In this document: positions 46,989 to 56,510 of the stretch, in pieces
Layout of the letters: each line of letters starts with the position of its first letter
How positions within the stretch are numbered: position 1 is the stretch's first letter
Assembly (NCBI RefSeq): GCF_010499455.1
Contig: NZ_JAAGOH010000028.1
Span: 1 to 62,202, forward strand
DNA: 62,202 bases
Direction: 5' to 3'
Source: Ideonella livida
GTDB lineage: Bacteria; Pseudomonadota; Gammaproteobacteria; Burkholderiales; Burkholderiaceae_C
Made by a program: the position numbers and the translations under genes
Notes under the pieces: model-generated
What the model saw: the letters and a program-made list of their open reading frames with translations, nothing else
Database searches by the model: none
Told to the model about the DNA's origin: nothing

Positions 46989-48488
46989 ATGGACTGGCGT
47001 TGGCTGTTGACGGTGCCGGCCACCGAGGCCGAGGCGGTGGCCCGCCTGCCGCGGCAGCGCCTGCTCTATGCGCGGCTGCGGGCGGCGGTGCTGGCCGGCC
47101 GCCTGGTCGCGGGCACCCGTCTGCCTGCCAGCCGCGAGCTGGCCACCGAGCTGGGGCTGGCCCGCAACACCGTGCTGTGGGCCTATGGGCAGCTGACGGC
47201 CGAGGGGGTGCTGCGTGCCACCCGGCATGGCACCTGGATTGCCCCCGTGGCGCCCACCACGCCGGCGGTGACCGCCCCGTCCCCCCGCCGGCGCCCGGAC
47301 GCCGCGGCGGCCACGCCACCCGATGGCCTGCCGCCGCTGTCGCGCCGTGCCCAGACCCTGCGCGGTGAGGAGGTGGAGCCGGCCCTGATGCCTTTTGCCC
47401 TGGGCATGCCCGATGTGGCGGACTTTCCGGCCCGTGCCTGGCGTGCCAGTCTGGACCGGGCCTGGCGGCAGGCCAGCGCCCGCCAGCTGGGCTATTCCCC
47501 CGGTGGCGGCGAGCCCGTGTTGCGCCAGGCGCTGGCGGGCTACCTGGGCGCCTCGCGCGGCCTGCCGGTGCGCGCCGAGCAGGTGATCGTGACCGCCGGC
47601 ACGCAGGCCGGGCTGGACCTCTGCGCCCGTCTGCTGGCCGACGCCGGTGACACCGCCTGGGTGGAGAACCCCGGCTACCCCGCCGCGCGTGCGGCGCTGG
47701 CCCTGGCCGGGTTGCAGTTGCATGGTGTGCCGGTGGATGGCGAGGGCCTGGCCCCCACGGCGGCAGACTGGGCGCGCCACCGCCCGCGGCTGGTGGTGGT
47801 CACGCCCTCGCACCAGTTCCCTACGGGGGCGGTGATGTCGCTGCCGCGCCGGCTGGCCCTGATCGAGCAGGCCCGGACCCACGGCGCCTGGATCCTGGAG
47901 GATGACTACGACAGCGAGTTCCGCCGCGGCGGCGCGCTGCTGCCGGCCTTGCTGGGGTTGCGTGAGCAGGCGCCGGTGATCTATGCCGGTACCTTTTCCA
48001 AGACCTTGTTTCCCGGCCTGCGGCTGGGCTATCTGGTGGTGCCGCCTGAGCGGGCGGCGGCCTTTGCTGCGGCGGCGGCCCAGGCGCTGCGCCCGGGCCA
48101 GGGGATCGAGCAGGTGGCCTTGGCGGACTTCATCGTCCGCGGGGCCTACACCACCCACCTGCGGCGCATGCGCCGCCGCTATGCACTGCGGCGCGAGACG
48201 CTGCGCGCCTGCCTGCTGCAGTCCTTCGGGCCGCATGGGGCGGTGGTCACCGGGGGCGAGGCCGGCCTGCACCTCACCCTCTGGTGGCGCCAGGGGCCGG
48301 CGGATGTGGCGCTGGCCCAGGCGGCCCTGGCGCAGGGCGTGATGGCGCGGCCACTCAGCCGCTATGCCCTGGCGCCGCTGCATCCGCCTGGCGTGCAGGG
48401 CCTGGTGCTGGGCTTTGGCTGTGCGCCGCAGGCACGCATTGCCTGCGCCGTGGAGCGGCTGCTCCAGGCCTGGCAGCAGGTGGCGTAG
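46989..48488 (+). CDS. MocR/PdxR-type GntR regulator with aminotransferase domain
   Basis: A 499-residue fusion. The winged HTH occupies about residues 15-85 (RQRLLYARLRAAVLAG, ASRELATELGLARNTV) and a fold-type I aminotransferase-like domain about 130-495. PLP-site markers include TPSHQFPTGAVMS, EDDYDSEFR and the lysine in FSKTLFPGLRLGYLV. AAGGAG lies just before the ATG at 46989. In PdxR this design senses PLP and controls B6 synthesis; others respond to GABA or taurine. The divergent flavin split-barrel gene is the likely target. Confidence 0.93.
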   Translation: MDWRWLLTVPATEAEAVARLPRQRLLYARLRAAVLAGRLVAGTRLPASRELATELGLARNTVLWAYGQLTAEGVLRATRHGTWIAPVAPTTPAVTAPSPRRRPDAAAATPPDGLPPLSRRAQTLRGEEVEPALMPFALGMPDVADFPARAWRASLDRAWRQASARQLGYSPGGGEPVLRQALAGYLGASRGLPVRAEQVIVTAGTQAGLDLCARLLADAGDTAWVENPGYPAARAALALAGLQLHGVPVDGEGLAPTAADWARHRPRLVVVTPSHQFPTGAVMSLPRRLALIEQARTHGAWILEDDYDSEFRRGGALLPALLGLREQAPVIYAGTFSKTLFPGLRLGYLVVPPERAAAFAAAAAQALRPGQGIEQVALADFIVRGAYTTHLRRMRRRYALRRETLRACLLQSFGPHGAVVTGGEAGLHLTLWWRQGPADVALAQAALAQGVMARPLSRYALAPLHPPGVQGLVLGFGCAPQARIACAVERLLQAWQQVA

Positions 48489-48564
48489 CGCTGGATCCGG
48501 CTTGACCGGCCGCAAACCTGGGGCAACGCACGCGCGCTGCGGCGGCCCTGGCACCGGATTGCGC

Positions 48565-48591
48565 TTGAGGGGCGCGGCCGCCGGCCGATAT
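48565..48591 (+). promoter_or_regulatory. Possible FliA (sigma-28) promoter of the chemoreceptor gene
   Basis: TTGA at 48565-48568 and GCCGATAT at 48584-48591 are separated by 15 bases. The consensus is TAAA, 15 bases, GCCGATAA, so the -10 differs at one base while the -35 is weak. It lies 45 bases before the chemoreceptor ATG, and chemoreceptors are usual FliA targets. Confidence 0.4.
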
Positions 48592-48635
48592 CTCCGCCAG
48601 ACACAAGGTCATCAACGGCCGGGAAGGGAGTCTGG

Positions 48636-50204
48636 ATGTTTGGGAACTTGACGTTGCGCGGCCGCTTGCTGGCGGGCTTTGGCGCCATGCTGCTGCTCTT
48701 GATGGTGATGGTGGGGGTGGGCCAGGGGCAGATGGGCCGGCTCAAGGCGGGCACGGACGCCTTCAGCACCAACATCGTGCCCTCGCTGACCGAGCAGAAC
48801 ACCATGGGGCAGGCCTTGAGCACCTTCCGGCGCTACGAGCTGCGTCACCTGCTGACCGACGACGCGCAGGCCATGGACGCGGTGGAGGCCGAGATGGCCA
48901 AGGCGAAGGCGCGCTTTGTCGAGGCGCTGGACCGCTACGCCCAGGGCCTGCTGTCCGACGAGCGCGACCGGGCACTGGAGGTGCAGACCCGGCAGGCGGC
49001 CATGGCCTACTTCCAGGGCTGGGAAGCCATGCGCGCCCTGTCCCGGGCCACGGCCGCGGACCCGACCGCGCTGGAGCGGGCCAAGGCCCAGATGCCCGCC
49101 CGACAGGCGGTGTTTGACCAGGCCGTGGCTGCGGTGGAAGCCTGGTGGGCCCACAACCTGCAGCTCAGCGCGCAGGCCCGCAACGAGGCCGAGGCCACGC
49201 ACGGCCAGGCCACCGGGATCATGCTGGCCCTGACGGCCGCTGCCCTGCTCACCGGTGTGGCTGCGGCCCTGGTCATCACCCGCTCGGTCCAGCGTCAGCT
49301 GGGCGGCGATCCGGAGTACGCCAAGGCGGTGGTGGCCGAGATCGCCCGGGGCCACCTGGATGTGCAGGTGCAGCTGCGCGCCGGCGACGACAGCAGCCTG
49401 CTGGCGGCCATGCGCGCCATGCGCGACCGCCTGGCCGAGGTGGTCAGTCAGGTGCGCTCGGCCAGCGAGAGCATTGCCACCGGCTCAGCCCAGATCGCCA
49501 TGGGCAACGCCGACCTGAGCCAGCGCACCGAGGAGCAGGCGGGCAACCTGCAGCAGACGGCCTCGTCCATGGAGCAGCTGGCCGACACGGTGCGCACCAG
49601 TGCCGGCGCCGCCTCCGAGGCCAACGGCCTGGCGGGCCAGGCCTCCGGTGCCGCGGCCGAGGGCGGGCACAAGGTCACCCAGGTGGTGCAGACCATGGAA
49701 GACATCGCCGAGTCTTCGCGCCGCATCCAAGACATCATTGGCGTCATCGACGGCATCGCCTTCCAGACCAACATCCTGGCGCTGAACGCGGCGGTGGAGG
49801 CCGCCCGCGCCGGCGAGCAGGGCCGCGGTTTTGCGGTGGTGGCCGGCGAGGTACGCACCCTGGCCGGGCGCAGTGCTGATGCCGCCCGCGAGATCAAGAG
49901 CCTGATCGGGGCCAGCGTGGAGAAGGTGGACGCCGGCACCCGCCAGGTGCGCGAGGCCGGCGGGGCCATGGCGCACATCGTGGCCCAGGTGCGCAGCGTC
50001 AGCGAGCGCATCCACCAGCTCACCGAGGCCGCCGCCGACCAGTCCAGCGGCATTGGCCAGATCAACGATGCCGTCACCCAGCTCGACCAGGCCACGCAGC
50101 AGAACGCCGCACTGGTGGAGCAGAGCGCTGCCGCCGCCGAGAGCCTGCGCCAGCAGGCCGAGCGCCTCACCCAGGTGGTGGGCAGCTTCCGCCTGCGCGG
50201 CTGA
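48636..50204 (+). CDS. Methyl-accepting chemotaxis protein
   Basis: A 522-residue receptor. A first span (about residues 9-31), a periplasmic four-helix-type region (32-190) and a second span (about 195-215) lead to HAMP and a long coiled-coil signalling domain. The tip reads [30 protein letters not shown], nearly the consensus. Methylation-helix residues are visible ([20 protein letters not shown]). No CheR/CheB-binding pentapeptide is at the C-terminus. The ligand is unknown. GGGAAGGGAG precedes the ATG. Confidence 0.95.
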   Translation: MFGNLTLRGRLLAGFGAMLLLLMVMVGVGQGQMGRLKAGTDAFSTNIVPSLTEQNTMGQALSTFRRYELRHLLTDDAQAMDAVEAEMAKAKARFVEALDRYAQGLLSDERDRALEVQTRQAAMAYFQGWEAMRALSRATAADPTALERAKAQMPARQAVFDQAVAAVEAWWAHNLQLSAQARNEAEATHGQATGIMLALTAAALLTGVAAALVITRSVQRQLGGDPEYAKAVVAEIARGHLDVQVQLRAGDDSSLLAAMRAMRDRLAEVVSQVRSASESIATGSAQIAMGNADLSQRTEEQAGNLQQTASSMEQLADTVRTSAGAASEANGLAGQASGAAAEGGHKVTQVVQTMEDIAESSRRIQDIIGVIDGIAFQTNILALNAAVEAARAGEQGRGFAVVAGEVRTLAGRSADAAREIKSLIGASVEKVDAGTRQVREAGGAMAHIVAQVRSVSERIHQLTEAAADQSSGIGQINDAVTQLDQATQQNAALVEQSAAAAESLRQQAERLTQVVGSFRLRG

Positions 50205-50232
50205 GGGGGCGCCAACTCGTTGGCAGGCCGTC

Positions 50233-51711
50233 TCAGGCGGGCTGCAGGCTCAGGTGCAGGGGCGTGCGGGGCCGCAGCGTCACCGCCATCTCGGGTTGTG
50301 GCGCGGCAGCGCCCGGCACCGGCGCCAGGCGCCAGCGCTGCAGCAGCAGGGCGGCCACCACCGTCATCTCGTCTTGTGCCAGGTGCTGGCCCAGGCAGAC
50401 CCGGGGGCCGGCGCCAAACGGCATCCAGGCCCCGCGCGGTCGTTGCTCGTCGGGCTGCAGGAAGCGCTCGGGTCGGAAGTGCCCAGGTTGCGGATACCAG
50501 CGCGCGTCGCGCTGCAGCTGCTGCACCGGAATCATGAACAGCGTGCGCGCCGGCAGGGTGCGCCCGCCCAGGGTGACCGGGGCGGTGGCCCGCCGGTTGA
50601 TGAGCATGGGCGCGGCCGGGTACAGGCGCTGCGACTCTTGCAGGCTGGCCCGCAGTCGCGGCAGCGCGCTCAGGTGCTGCGGCCCGGGATCGGCGCCCGC
50701 CAGCGCCTGCGCCACCTCCCGGGCCAGGCGGTCCTGTTCCTGCGGGTCGGCGGCCAGGCACCAGCACCACCAGGTCAGGCTGGCCGCCACCGTCTCGTGG
50801 CCGGCCAGAAAGGCGGTGGTGCATTCGTCGGCCACCGCGCGCAGGGTCCAGCGTCCGGGCTCGGCGCGGTGCAGGGCCATCAGGCGGCTGAGCAGGTCAT
50901 CGGGCCAACTGTCCTCGGGCTGGGCCAGGCGATCCTGCAGGTGGTTCTCCACCAGGCCGCGCAGCACGGCCATGGCGTGGCGTTTGCGCGCCTTCCAGGG
51001 CATGGCGTCAGGCCAGCTGGCGGGCCAGAAGAACTCGCCCTGGGCGATGCGGCTGACCGTCTGCACCGCCTGCTCGGCCGCCTCCAGCGCGGCCGGCTCC
51101 AGGCGGCTGGAGAACACTGCCTGCAGGATGACCGCCATGGTCAGCTGGGTCAGGCGCTGCTCCACCGGCCAGCGCGCGTGCTGCGTCGGCCAGTCCTGCA
51201 GTTGGCCGCGCACGGTGGCCACCAGGCCCGGCACCAGGCTCTTGACCGCCTTGGGGGCAAAGGCGGGCTGCAGGGCCAGGCGTTGGGCATGCCAGTCGGC
51301 GCCTTCGCGCACCAGCACACTCTGCCCATGCAGGCCGGCGAAGACCTCCACCGGCCGTTCCGCACGGATCAGGCGGTCGTGCTGCTGCACCAGCAGCTCG
51401 CGCACCAGGCCCGGGTGCATGACCAGCACCACCTGCTCGGGCACGATGCGCAGGTGCACCAGGTCGCCCCAGTCGCGCTGCAGGCCTTCCAGGGTGCCGG
51501 CCATGTCGCGGCGCATGCGCCACAGCCAGGACCAGCCGGTGGGGCCGCTCGGCGGGCCGGGAGGCCAGGGGCCGGGCCGGGCCGCTGGCGGGGCCTTGGC
51601 GGTGGTGGCGGTGGTGGCGGTGGTGGTGTCGGTGGTGTGCACCGGGCAGGTGCCGCGGGGCGGCTGCGCCGCGGCGGGGCAGGGCGGCAGGGGCGTGGTG
51701 TCGGCGTTCAT
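50233..51711 (-). CDS. Cytochrome P450
   Basis: A 492-residue P450. The haem ligand is Cys439 in FGAGPRVCLGQHLA, the oxygen-activating I-helix is AGHETVAA (303-310), and the ExxR pair is Glu359/Arg362 (ESQRLYP). FRPERFL precedes the haem loop. The pattern fits CYP102/CYP4-like fatty-acid-type P450s. No membrane anchor or reductase domain is fused. The N-terminus carries a Thr/Ala-rich tract made by a GGTGGTGGC tandem repeat. It diverges from the AraC regulator at 51834. The in-frame codon at 51756 gives 15 more residues. Confidence 0.92.
   Translation of the reverse strand: MNADTTPLPPCPAAAQPPRGTCPVHTTDTTTATTATTAKAPPAARPGPWPPGPPSGPTGWSWLWRMRRDMAGTLEGLQRDWGDLVHLRIVPEQVVLVMHPGLVRELLVQQHDRLIRAERPVEVFAGLHGQSVLVREGADWHAQRLALQPAFAPKAVKSLVPGLVATVRGQLQDWPTQHARWPVEQRLTQLTMAVILQAVFSSRLEPAALEAAEQAVQTVSRIAQGEFFWPASWPDAMPWKARKRHAMAVLRGLVENHLQDRLAQPEDSWPDDLLSRLMALHRAEPGRWTLRAVADECTTAFLAGHETVAASLTWWCWCLAADPQEQDRLAREVAQALAGADPGPQHLSALPRLRASLQESQRLYPAAPMLINRRATAPVTLGGRTLPARTLFMIPVQQLQRDARWYPQPGHFRPERFLQPDEQRPRGAWMPFGAGPRVCLGQHLAQDEMTVVAALLLQRWRLAPVPGAAAPQPEMAVTLRPRTPLHLSLQPA
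51601..51639. repeat. GGTGGTGGC-type tandem repeat in the 5' end of the P450 gene
   Basis: The 9-bp unit occurs exactly at 51601-51609 and 51610-51618, with degenerate copies to 51639. On the coding strand it gives Thr-Thr-Ala runs (TTDTTTATTATTAK) in a low-complexity N-terminal tail ahead of the P450 fold. Each unit is a multiple of three, so slippage would keep the frame. Confidence 0.8.
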
Positions 51712-51833
51712 GGCATGGCATGCTGCCGGCCGCTGAACTGGCCGTCTTGAACCCAAACGACATGCCCGACCTTGTGCCGCACGCTACCCCCGCCCCTGCC
51801 TCCAGGTCGCCTGTTCGCGGGGGGCTGCATCCG

Positions 51834-52712
51834 ATGCAACGAGCGCCCCGGCATCCCCAGGGCGAGTCCTGTGCCTGGCTGCAGCCGGTGCCGGCGGTGC
51901 TGCAAGGGGCGCTGGTGGCGGTGGTGATGCGCGACACCCGTGGCGTGTCCCTGGACGATGCCCAGCGGCTGAGCCACTTTCCGGCCTCGCCGCTGATGAG
52001 CCTGTCGTGGTTCCATGGCGCCGAGGTGGGCTTCATGCAGCCCGACGGGGCCTGGTCGCCGTTTGGCGCCGACGTGGTGGTCTTTGGCAGCCAGCTGACG
52101 CCGCGGGTGACCTGGGCGCCGCGCACCGGTTTTGGCGGCATGCTCTGCTTCACCCCGGATGTGGCCCAGGCGCTCTTCGGCCTGGACCCGGCGGCCCTGG
52201 TGGATGGCTTGGCGCCAGCGGCGGCGGTGCTGGACCGCAGCTGGCAGCCGTGGCTGCGGGCCCTGCCGCAGGCCACCACGCCGGCAGCGGCCATGGCCCT
52301 GATCACCGCGGCGCTGGGGCCACGCTGGCAGGTGCTGCAGGGCCGTGCCGGCCAGGCACCCAGCCTGCGCCAGGTCGGCCGGGCCTGGGTGGGGCGGTTG
52401 GCCCTGCAGGCGCTGCAGTGGCGCCAGGGCCGCAGCCCGCGCCAGGTGGAGCGGCGCCTCAAGGAATGGACCGGCCGTTCGCTGCGCGATTGGCAGGCCC
52501 TGGTGCGCACCGAGGGACTGTTCTTTGCCGCCCGCGACCGGCAGGCGCAGGGCCTGCCCTTTGACTGGGCAGGCCTGGCCCAAGACGAAGGCTTTGCCGA
52601 CCAGGCCCATCTGGTGCGCAGCGCCAGGCGCATCACCGGCTTTGCCCCCGGCGAGTTTGCGCGCCGCTTTGTCGAGGACGAGTCCTTCTGGATCGTGCGG
52701 TTGTGGGTCTGA
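51834..52712 (+). CDS. AraC-family regulator
   Basis: About 292 residues from the ATG at 51834 (a GGGGGG tract lies upstream; ATG 51762 and 51720 are longer options, but 51720 leaves only eight bases to the P450 start). The N-terminal sensor region starts QPVPAVLQGALVAVV. The C-terminal two-HTH domain includes LKEWTGRSLRDWQALVRTEG and GFADQAHLVRSARRITGFAPGEF, the AraC signature. Likely regulator of the divergent P450. Confidence 0.88.
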   Translation: MQRAPRHPQGESCAWLQPVPAVLQGALVAVVMRDTRGVSLDDAQRLSHFPASPLMSLSWFHGAEVGFMQPDGAWSPFGADVVVFGSQLTPRVTWAPRTGFGGMLCFTPDVAQALFGLDPAALVDGLAPAAAVLDRSWQPWLRALPQATTPAAAMALITAALGPRWQVLQGRAGQAPSLRQVGRAWVGRLALQALQWRQGRSPRQVERRLKEWTGRSLRDWQALVRTEGLFFAARDRQAQGLPFDWAGLAQDEGFADQAHLVRSARRITGFAPGEFARRFVEDESFWIVRLWV

Positions 52713-52725
52713 GCAGGCCCGCGCC

Positions 52726-53982
52726 TCAGGCGCCCAGGAAGCGCAGCACGTCGTAGCAGGCCCCCATGGTGTGGTAATCGGTCTTTCCGGCGGGGCTCTT
52801 CTCGTCGGAATAGGCCCGGTTGTCGGGCGTGCGGATGCGGTACCAGGCGCCGTGGCGGTGGTCGATCATGTGCGCCCAGGCGTAGGCCCACAGGCGGTCG
52901 TACCACTGCCAGTACGCGGCCTCGCCGGTGGCCACGGCCAGGCCGGCGGCCGCGGCCAGGCTCTCGGCCTGCACCCAGAAGTACTTGTCGGCGTCGCAGA
53001 CCGCACCGTCGGGGCCAAAACCGTAGACCAGGCCCCCGTGCACCCCGTCCCAGCCGCGGGCCATGGCGGTGTCAAAGAAGTGCCGCGCGGTGGGCAGCAG
53101 CCAGGTGGGCTCGGGCTGGGCGCCGGCGGCCAGTCGGGCACGCAGCTGCAGCAGCAGCTTGGTCCACTCGGTCAGGTGGCCGGTCTGGAAGCCCCAGGGG
53201 CGGAAGATGTTGGTCTTGTCCTCGCGGTTGTAGTCCCAGTCCACCACCCAGGCGCCCCGGGCATCGTGGCGGTAGTGCTCCCACACCAGGCCGTCGGCCA
53301 GGCCGGCCAGCCGCTGGGTGACGGACTCGGCCAGCGTCAGGGCGCGTTGCAGGTAGAAGGCCTCGCCGGTGGCCTCGTGGGCGGCCAGCATGGCCTCGCA
53401 GCCATGCATGTTGGCGTTCTGGCCGCGATAAGGCTGCAGGGTGCCGTCCGGCGCGATCTCGTCGGCATACAGGCCCTGGGCCGGCTCCCAGAAGCGGGCC
53501 TCCAGGCGTTCAGCGGTGGCCTGCAGGCCGGCACGGGCCTCGTCCACCCCGGCCATCAGGGCATGGGCATGGGCCAGCAGCACAAAGGCCTGGCCATAGG
53601 CGTGCAGGGTGCCGTCCAGCAGCTCGGCGCGCTGGCCGTCCCAGCGCACGCGCCAGGCATGGCCGGGGTTGGGGCCTTCCAGGCTGGGGCAGCCCCGGCC
53701 CGGTTCGAACTGGTGGCCCTGGCTCAGGAAGCGCAGGCCGTGGCGTGCGCGGCGCTGGTCCTCGGGCTGGCCGAAGTGGCGCCAGGCCATGGCGTGGTTG
53801 AAGACAAAGCGCGTGCTGCTGACCAGATGGCGCTCCACGCGCTCGTAGACCGTGCCGTCGTCCCGGTAAAAGTGAAAGAAGCCGCCGCTGGCGTCCAGGT
53901 TGCGCGGGGCATAGAAGGCCAGGGTGTGCTGGATGTGGGCCCGCAGGAAGTCGGGCGAGCGGAAGTCGGGCAGGTCGCGCAT
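52726..53982 (-). CDS. AGE (N-acylglucosamine 2-epimerase) family isomerase
   Basis: A 418-residue (alpha/alpha)6-barrel protein. Family markers are FNHAMAWRHFG, NPGHAWRVRWDGQ (unusual GHAWR), YRGQNANMHGCEAMLAA and RPWGFQTGHLTEWTKLLLQL with the active-site histidines, then KYFWVQAESLAAA. The family interconverts free sugars (glucose-mannose, N-acylglucosamine-mannosamine, cellobiose-type); the substrate is unclear. The ATG at 53982 is the first good start. A secreted protein gene lies 68 bases upstream. Confidence 0.88.
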   Translation of the reverse strand: MRDLPDFRSPDFLRAHIQHTLAFYAPRNLDASGGFFHFYRDDGTVYERVERHLVSSTRFVFNHAMAWRHFGQPEDQRRARHGLRFLSQGHQFEPGRGCPSLEGPNPGHAWRVRWDGQRAELLDGTLHAYGQAFVLLAHAHALMAGVDEARAGLQATAERLEARFWEPAQGLYADEIAPDGTLQPYRGQNANMHGCEAMLAAHEATGEAFYLQRALTLAESVTQRLAGLADGLVWEHYRHDARGAWVVDWDYNREDKTNIFRPWGFQTGHLTEWTKLLLQLRARLAAGAQPEPTWLLPTARHFFDTAMARGWDGVHGGLVYGFGPDGAVCDADKYFWVQAESLAAAAGLAVATGEAAYWQWYDRLWAYAWAHMIDHRHGAWYRIRTPDNRAYSDEKSPAGKTDYHTMGACYDVLRFLGA

Positions 53983-54050
53983 AGGGCTGGGGGGTGGGCA
54001 GGGTGGGGTATGGGGCCGCAGGGAAGGGGGGTGGCAGGGGCGGTCGCCGG

Positions 54051-54608
54051 TCAGGGGGGCCAGACCCGGTCCACCAGCGCGGCCACCTCCAGGCGCTCGG
54101 CCTGCCGGGCAGCGGCTTCGCGCCATTCGGTAGGGGCCGGGGCGGGGCGGGTGGGCAGCCGTCCGCGCCACAGGCTGGCCTGCAGCGCGGCCACCACCAG
54201 CCCGTCGCGCACCGGTGGCGGGGCCACCGAGGCGAGAGCCGGCTGCAGGCGGGCCTGCAACGCTGGCGGCAGCTCGGGCTCGAAGTCCAGCCACAGCCGG
54301 CGTGCGCCGCCGGGGCGCAGCGCCACCACCACAAAGCCACCCGCGGGCCGCCCCGGAAACAGCGGCGCCAGCGCCTGGCCGGCGGCCTCGCCCAGGGCGT
54401 CCAGGTACAAGTGGAGCTGGTCGATGTCGCCCAGGCGTTCGCGCAGCAGGGCGCCGTCCTGCAGCAGCACGATGCCGGCGGCGGTGAAGGCAGGCACTGC
54501 CGTGGCGGCCTGCGTCGTGCCGGCGGCCGCCCACGGGGCGGCCGCCAGGCCCAGCAGGCGGTGCAGCGCGCGGCGGCGGGGGGCGGCGGGAACGTGGGGG
54601 GCGTGCAT
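54051..54608 (-). CDS. Secreted protein of unknown function with Tat-like signal
   Basis: A 185-residue protein. The N-terminus has RRRALHRLLGLAAAPWAAAG and a cleavage-like TTQAAT, consistent with Tat or Sec export. The mature part is Leu/Ala/Arg-rich (QLHLYLDALGEAAGQAL, GGFVVVALRPGGARRLWLDF) and resembles no family I recognise. It ends PALASVAPPPVRDGLVV and a helical tail. It is upstream of the AGE gene and divergent from the sigma-factor gene across 145 bases. Confidence 0.6.
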   Translation of the reverse strand: MHAPHVPAAPRRRALHRLLGLAAAPWAAAGTTQAATAVPAFTAAGIVLLQDGALLRERLGDIDQLHLYLDALGEAAGQALAPLFPGRPAGGFVVVALRPGGARRLWLDFEPELPPALQARLQPALASVAPPPVRDGLVVAALQASLWRGRLPTRPAPAPTEWREAAARQAERLEVAALVDRVWPP

Positions 54609-54753
54609 CGTCGGCAGGGGTGGGAGCAGGGCAGCGGCGCATTGTGGGCCGTGGCCGGCGATGGCGCATCCGGGGGTGCCGGAGTTCGGGATGTGCCGGG
54701 GCCGCCGCCCGCGCCTAGACTCATCGTCTTCACTGTTCCCCACCGTCGCCGTC

Positions 54754-55374
54754 ATGACCGAGCCGGAATTCCTGCGTCAGGTGCAGGCCCTGCGTCCCCA
54801 GCTCCTGCGCTTTGCCCAGCACCAACTGCGCAATGCCGCCTGGGCCGAGGACGCCGTCTCCGAGACCGTGGTGGCCGCCCTGGAGCGCCCGCAGGCCTAT
54901 GCCGGGGCGTCTGCGCTCAAGACCTGGCTGGTGGGCATCCTCAAGCACAAGGTGGTGGACCAGATCCGTCGCCATGGCCGCGAGGTGCTGGTTGCCGACC
55001 TGACCCCGTCGGCGGAGGACGAAGGCGGCGCCGACCTGGACGACCTGCTCTTTGACGCCCGAGGCCACTGGCGCGAGCCGCCCGCCGACTGGGGCGCACC
55101 CGGCGCCCTGCTGGCCCAGAAGCAGTTCATGGCGGTGCTGGAGACCTGCGTGGAGCGCCTGCCTGGTCAGCAAGGGCGCGTGTTCCTGATGCGCGAGTGG
55201 CTGGAGCTGGATACCGCCGAAATCTGCGAGCAGACCGGCGTCAACGCCGCCCACCTGTTCGTGCTGCTGCACCGTGCCCGGCTGCGCCTGCGGGAGTGCT
55301 TGCAGCTGCACTGGTTCGCGCCGGCGGGTCTGCCGGTGCCCGGGGCGGCCACCCCAGGCCTGGCCCGCGGCTGA
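54754..55374 (+). CDS. Sigma-70 family RNA polymerase sigma factor (ECF-like)
   Basis: A 206-residue sigma factor with region 2 at about residues 10-75 (LRFAQHQLRNAAWAEDAVSETVV, then LKTWLVGILKHKVVDQIRRHG) and region 4 at about 125-185 (LETCVERLPGQQGRVFLMREW, AEICEQTGVNAAHLFVLLHRARLRLRECL). Regions 1 and 3 are missing, as in ECF factors. An HxxxCxxC protein follows 42 bases later, the common anti-sigma arrangement. The controlling signal and regulon are unknown. Confidence 0.9.
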   Translation: MTEPEFLRQVQALRPQLLRFAQHQLRNAAWAEDAVSETVVAALERPQAYAGASALKTWLVGILKHKVVDQIRRHGREVLVADLTPSAEDEGGADLDDLLFDARGHWREPPADWGAPGALLAQKQFMAVLETCVERLPGQQGRVFLMREWLELDTAEICEQTGVNAAHLFVLLHRARLRLRECLQLHWFAPAGLPVPGAATPGLARG

Positions 55375-55416
55375 CGCCCGGTTCTCATTTTCCTTTTCCC
55401 CTCCAAGTCCCCCGCC

Positions 55417-55653
55417 ATGGCCCTGCTGCCCAACTGCCGAGAGACCACTGCCCTGGCCCTGGCCGCCCAGGACCGGCCCCTGCGCCTGGGTGAGCGCCTG
55501 CGCATGGGTCTGCACCAGCGGATGTGCGCCCACTGCGCCCGATTTGCCCACCAGCTCCAGTGCATGGACGACGCGCTGGCCCAGTGGCGGGCCGAAGGCC
55601 CGGCCGATGGCCAGGAAGTTCCGCCGCCCCCGCCCGCACGGGACGGGTCATGA
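55417..55653 (+). CDS. Small zinc-binding anti-sigma-type protein (zf-HC2-like)
   Basis: A 78-residue cytosolic protein. His33, Cys37 and Cys40 make the HxxxCxxC motif (HQRMCAHCARF) of zinc-associated anti-sigma factors; a helix before it (RPLRLGERLRMGL) and one after complete the minimal ASD fold. No membrane span is present, so it would be a soluble sensor, perhaps of thiol oxidants. It overlaps the lipoprotein gene by four bases. Confidence 0.8.
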   Translation: MALLPNCRETTALALAAQDRPLRLGERLRMGLHQRMCAHCARFAHQLQCMDDALAQWRAEGPADGQEVPPPPPARDGS

Positions 55654-56432
55654 CCGGCCTGCGCCGGGTCCCTTGGGGGCTGGCCCTGCTCGCCCTGGCG
55701 GGCCTGTGCGGGGGTTGTGCCCAGGGGCCAACGGCCGCCCTCTCCGCGCCCCCAGCGGGTCTGACCCTGCTCCTGGCCCCTGTGCCGCAGCCGGTCCCTG
55801 CCGACCCCACGGTGTGCCTGCGCTGGGCCGAGCCCGGCGCCGGCACCGCGCTGGAGGCCCGCGCCCTGGCGGCGGTGGCGGTGGAGCTGGAAGGCATGGG
55901 GCGGCCGCCCCGTTCCCGGGACTGCGGCCTGACCGTGCTGCTGGGCACGCCGCAGGCGGTGTTCGACGGTGGCGGTGCGCCGCTGGACCTGCGGCCGGCG
56001 CTGGCCGCGTTTGAACCGCCCGGCCCCTGGGCGGCGGACGCCCGGATTCGCGACCCCCTGCAGGCGCAGCCGCCCGCCCTCAGCCATGCCGACCTGGCTC
56101 CGGTGCGTCGGGTGCTGCGGGCCGGCGCGCCCAAGGTGACCATGGGCGTGGTCCAGAACGGCATCGGCGGCCTCAAGACACCGGGCCGCGCCACCCCGCC
56201 CGCCCCGGCCACGGCCAACCTCCCGGTGGGCCCGACCCGGCTGCGCTGGTCCTTGACCTGGCAAGACCCGCATGGCCGGCGTCTGCGCACCGACACCGCC
56301 GAGGTGGTGCTGACGTCTCCCGCCGCCGGCTGGGACCAGGCGTGGATGCTGTTGTGGGCCGCCTTGCTGCGCCCGCAGGGCGGCCTCGCGCCGCTGCAGG
56401 CGGCACAGGTGCAGGCGGCCAACCTGCCCTGA
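55650..56432 (+). CDS. Lipoprotein of unknown function in the sigma-factor operon
   Basis: A 260-residue lipoprotein. The signal ends with LCGGC, placing the lipidated Cys at residue 23. The remainder is rich in Pro, Ala and Leu, with strand-like LRWSLTWQDPHGRRLRTDTAEVVL and a central RVLRAGAPKVTMGVVQNGIGGL. I do not recognise a family. It is coupled to the zinc anti-sigma gene and thus probably in the sigma regulon. Confidence 0.7.
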   Translation: MTGLRRVPWGLALLALAGLCGGCAQGPTAALSAPPAGLTLLLAPVPQPVPADPTVCLRWAEPGAGTALEARALAAVAVELEGMGRPPRSRDCGLTVLLGTPQAVFDGGGAPLDLRPALAAFEPPGPWAADARIRDPLQAQPPALSHADLAPVRRVLRAGAPKVTMGVVQNGIGGLKTPGRATPPAPATANLPVGPTRLRWSLTWQDPHGRRLRTDTAEVVLTSPAAGWDQAWMLLWAALLRPQGGLAPLQAAQVQAANLP

Positions 56433-56510
56433 AATTGCAACAGGCGGGCGCCCGGCCCCTGGTCCGGGTGAGGACCGTCCCAGGCCGAGAGCTCGGCGTT
56501 TTCCCGGTCC

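Noticed and set aside
52345-54753. Upstream extension of the sigma-factor frame to about 1000 residues
   Set aside because: The first 800 codons are antisense to the AGE and secreted-protein genes; only the part from 54754 is sigma-like.
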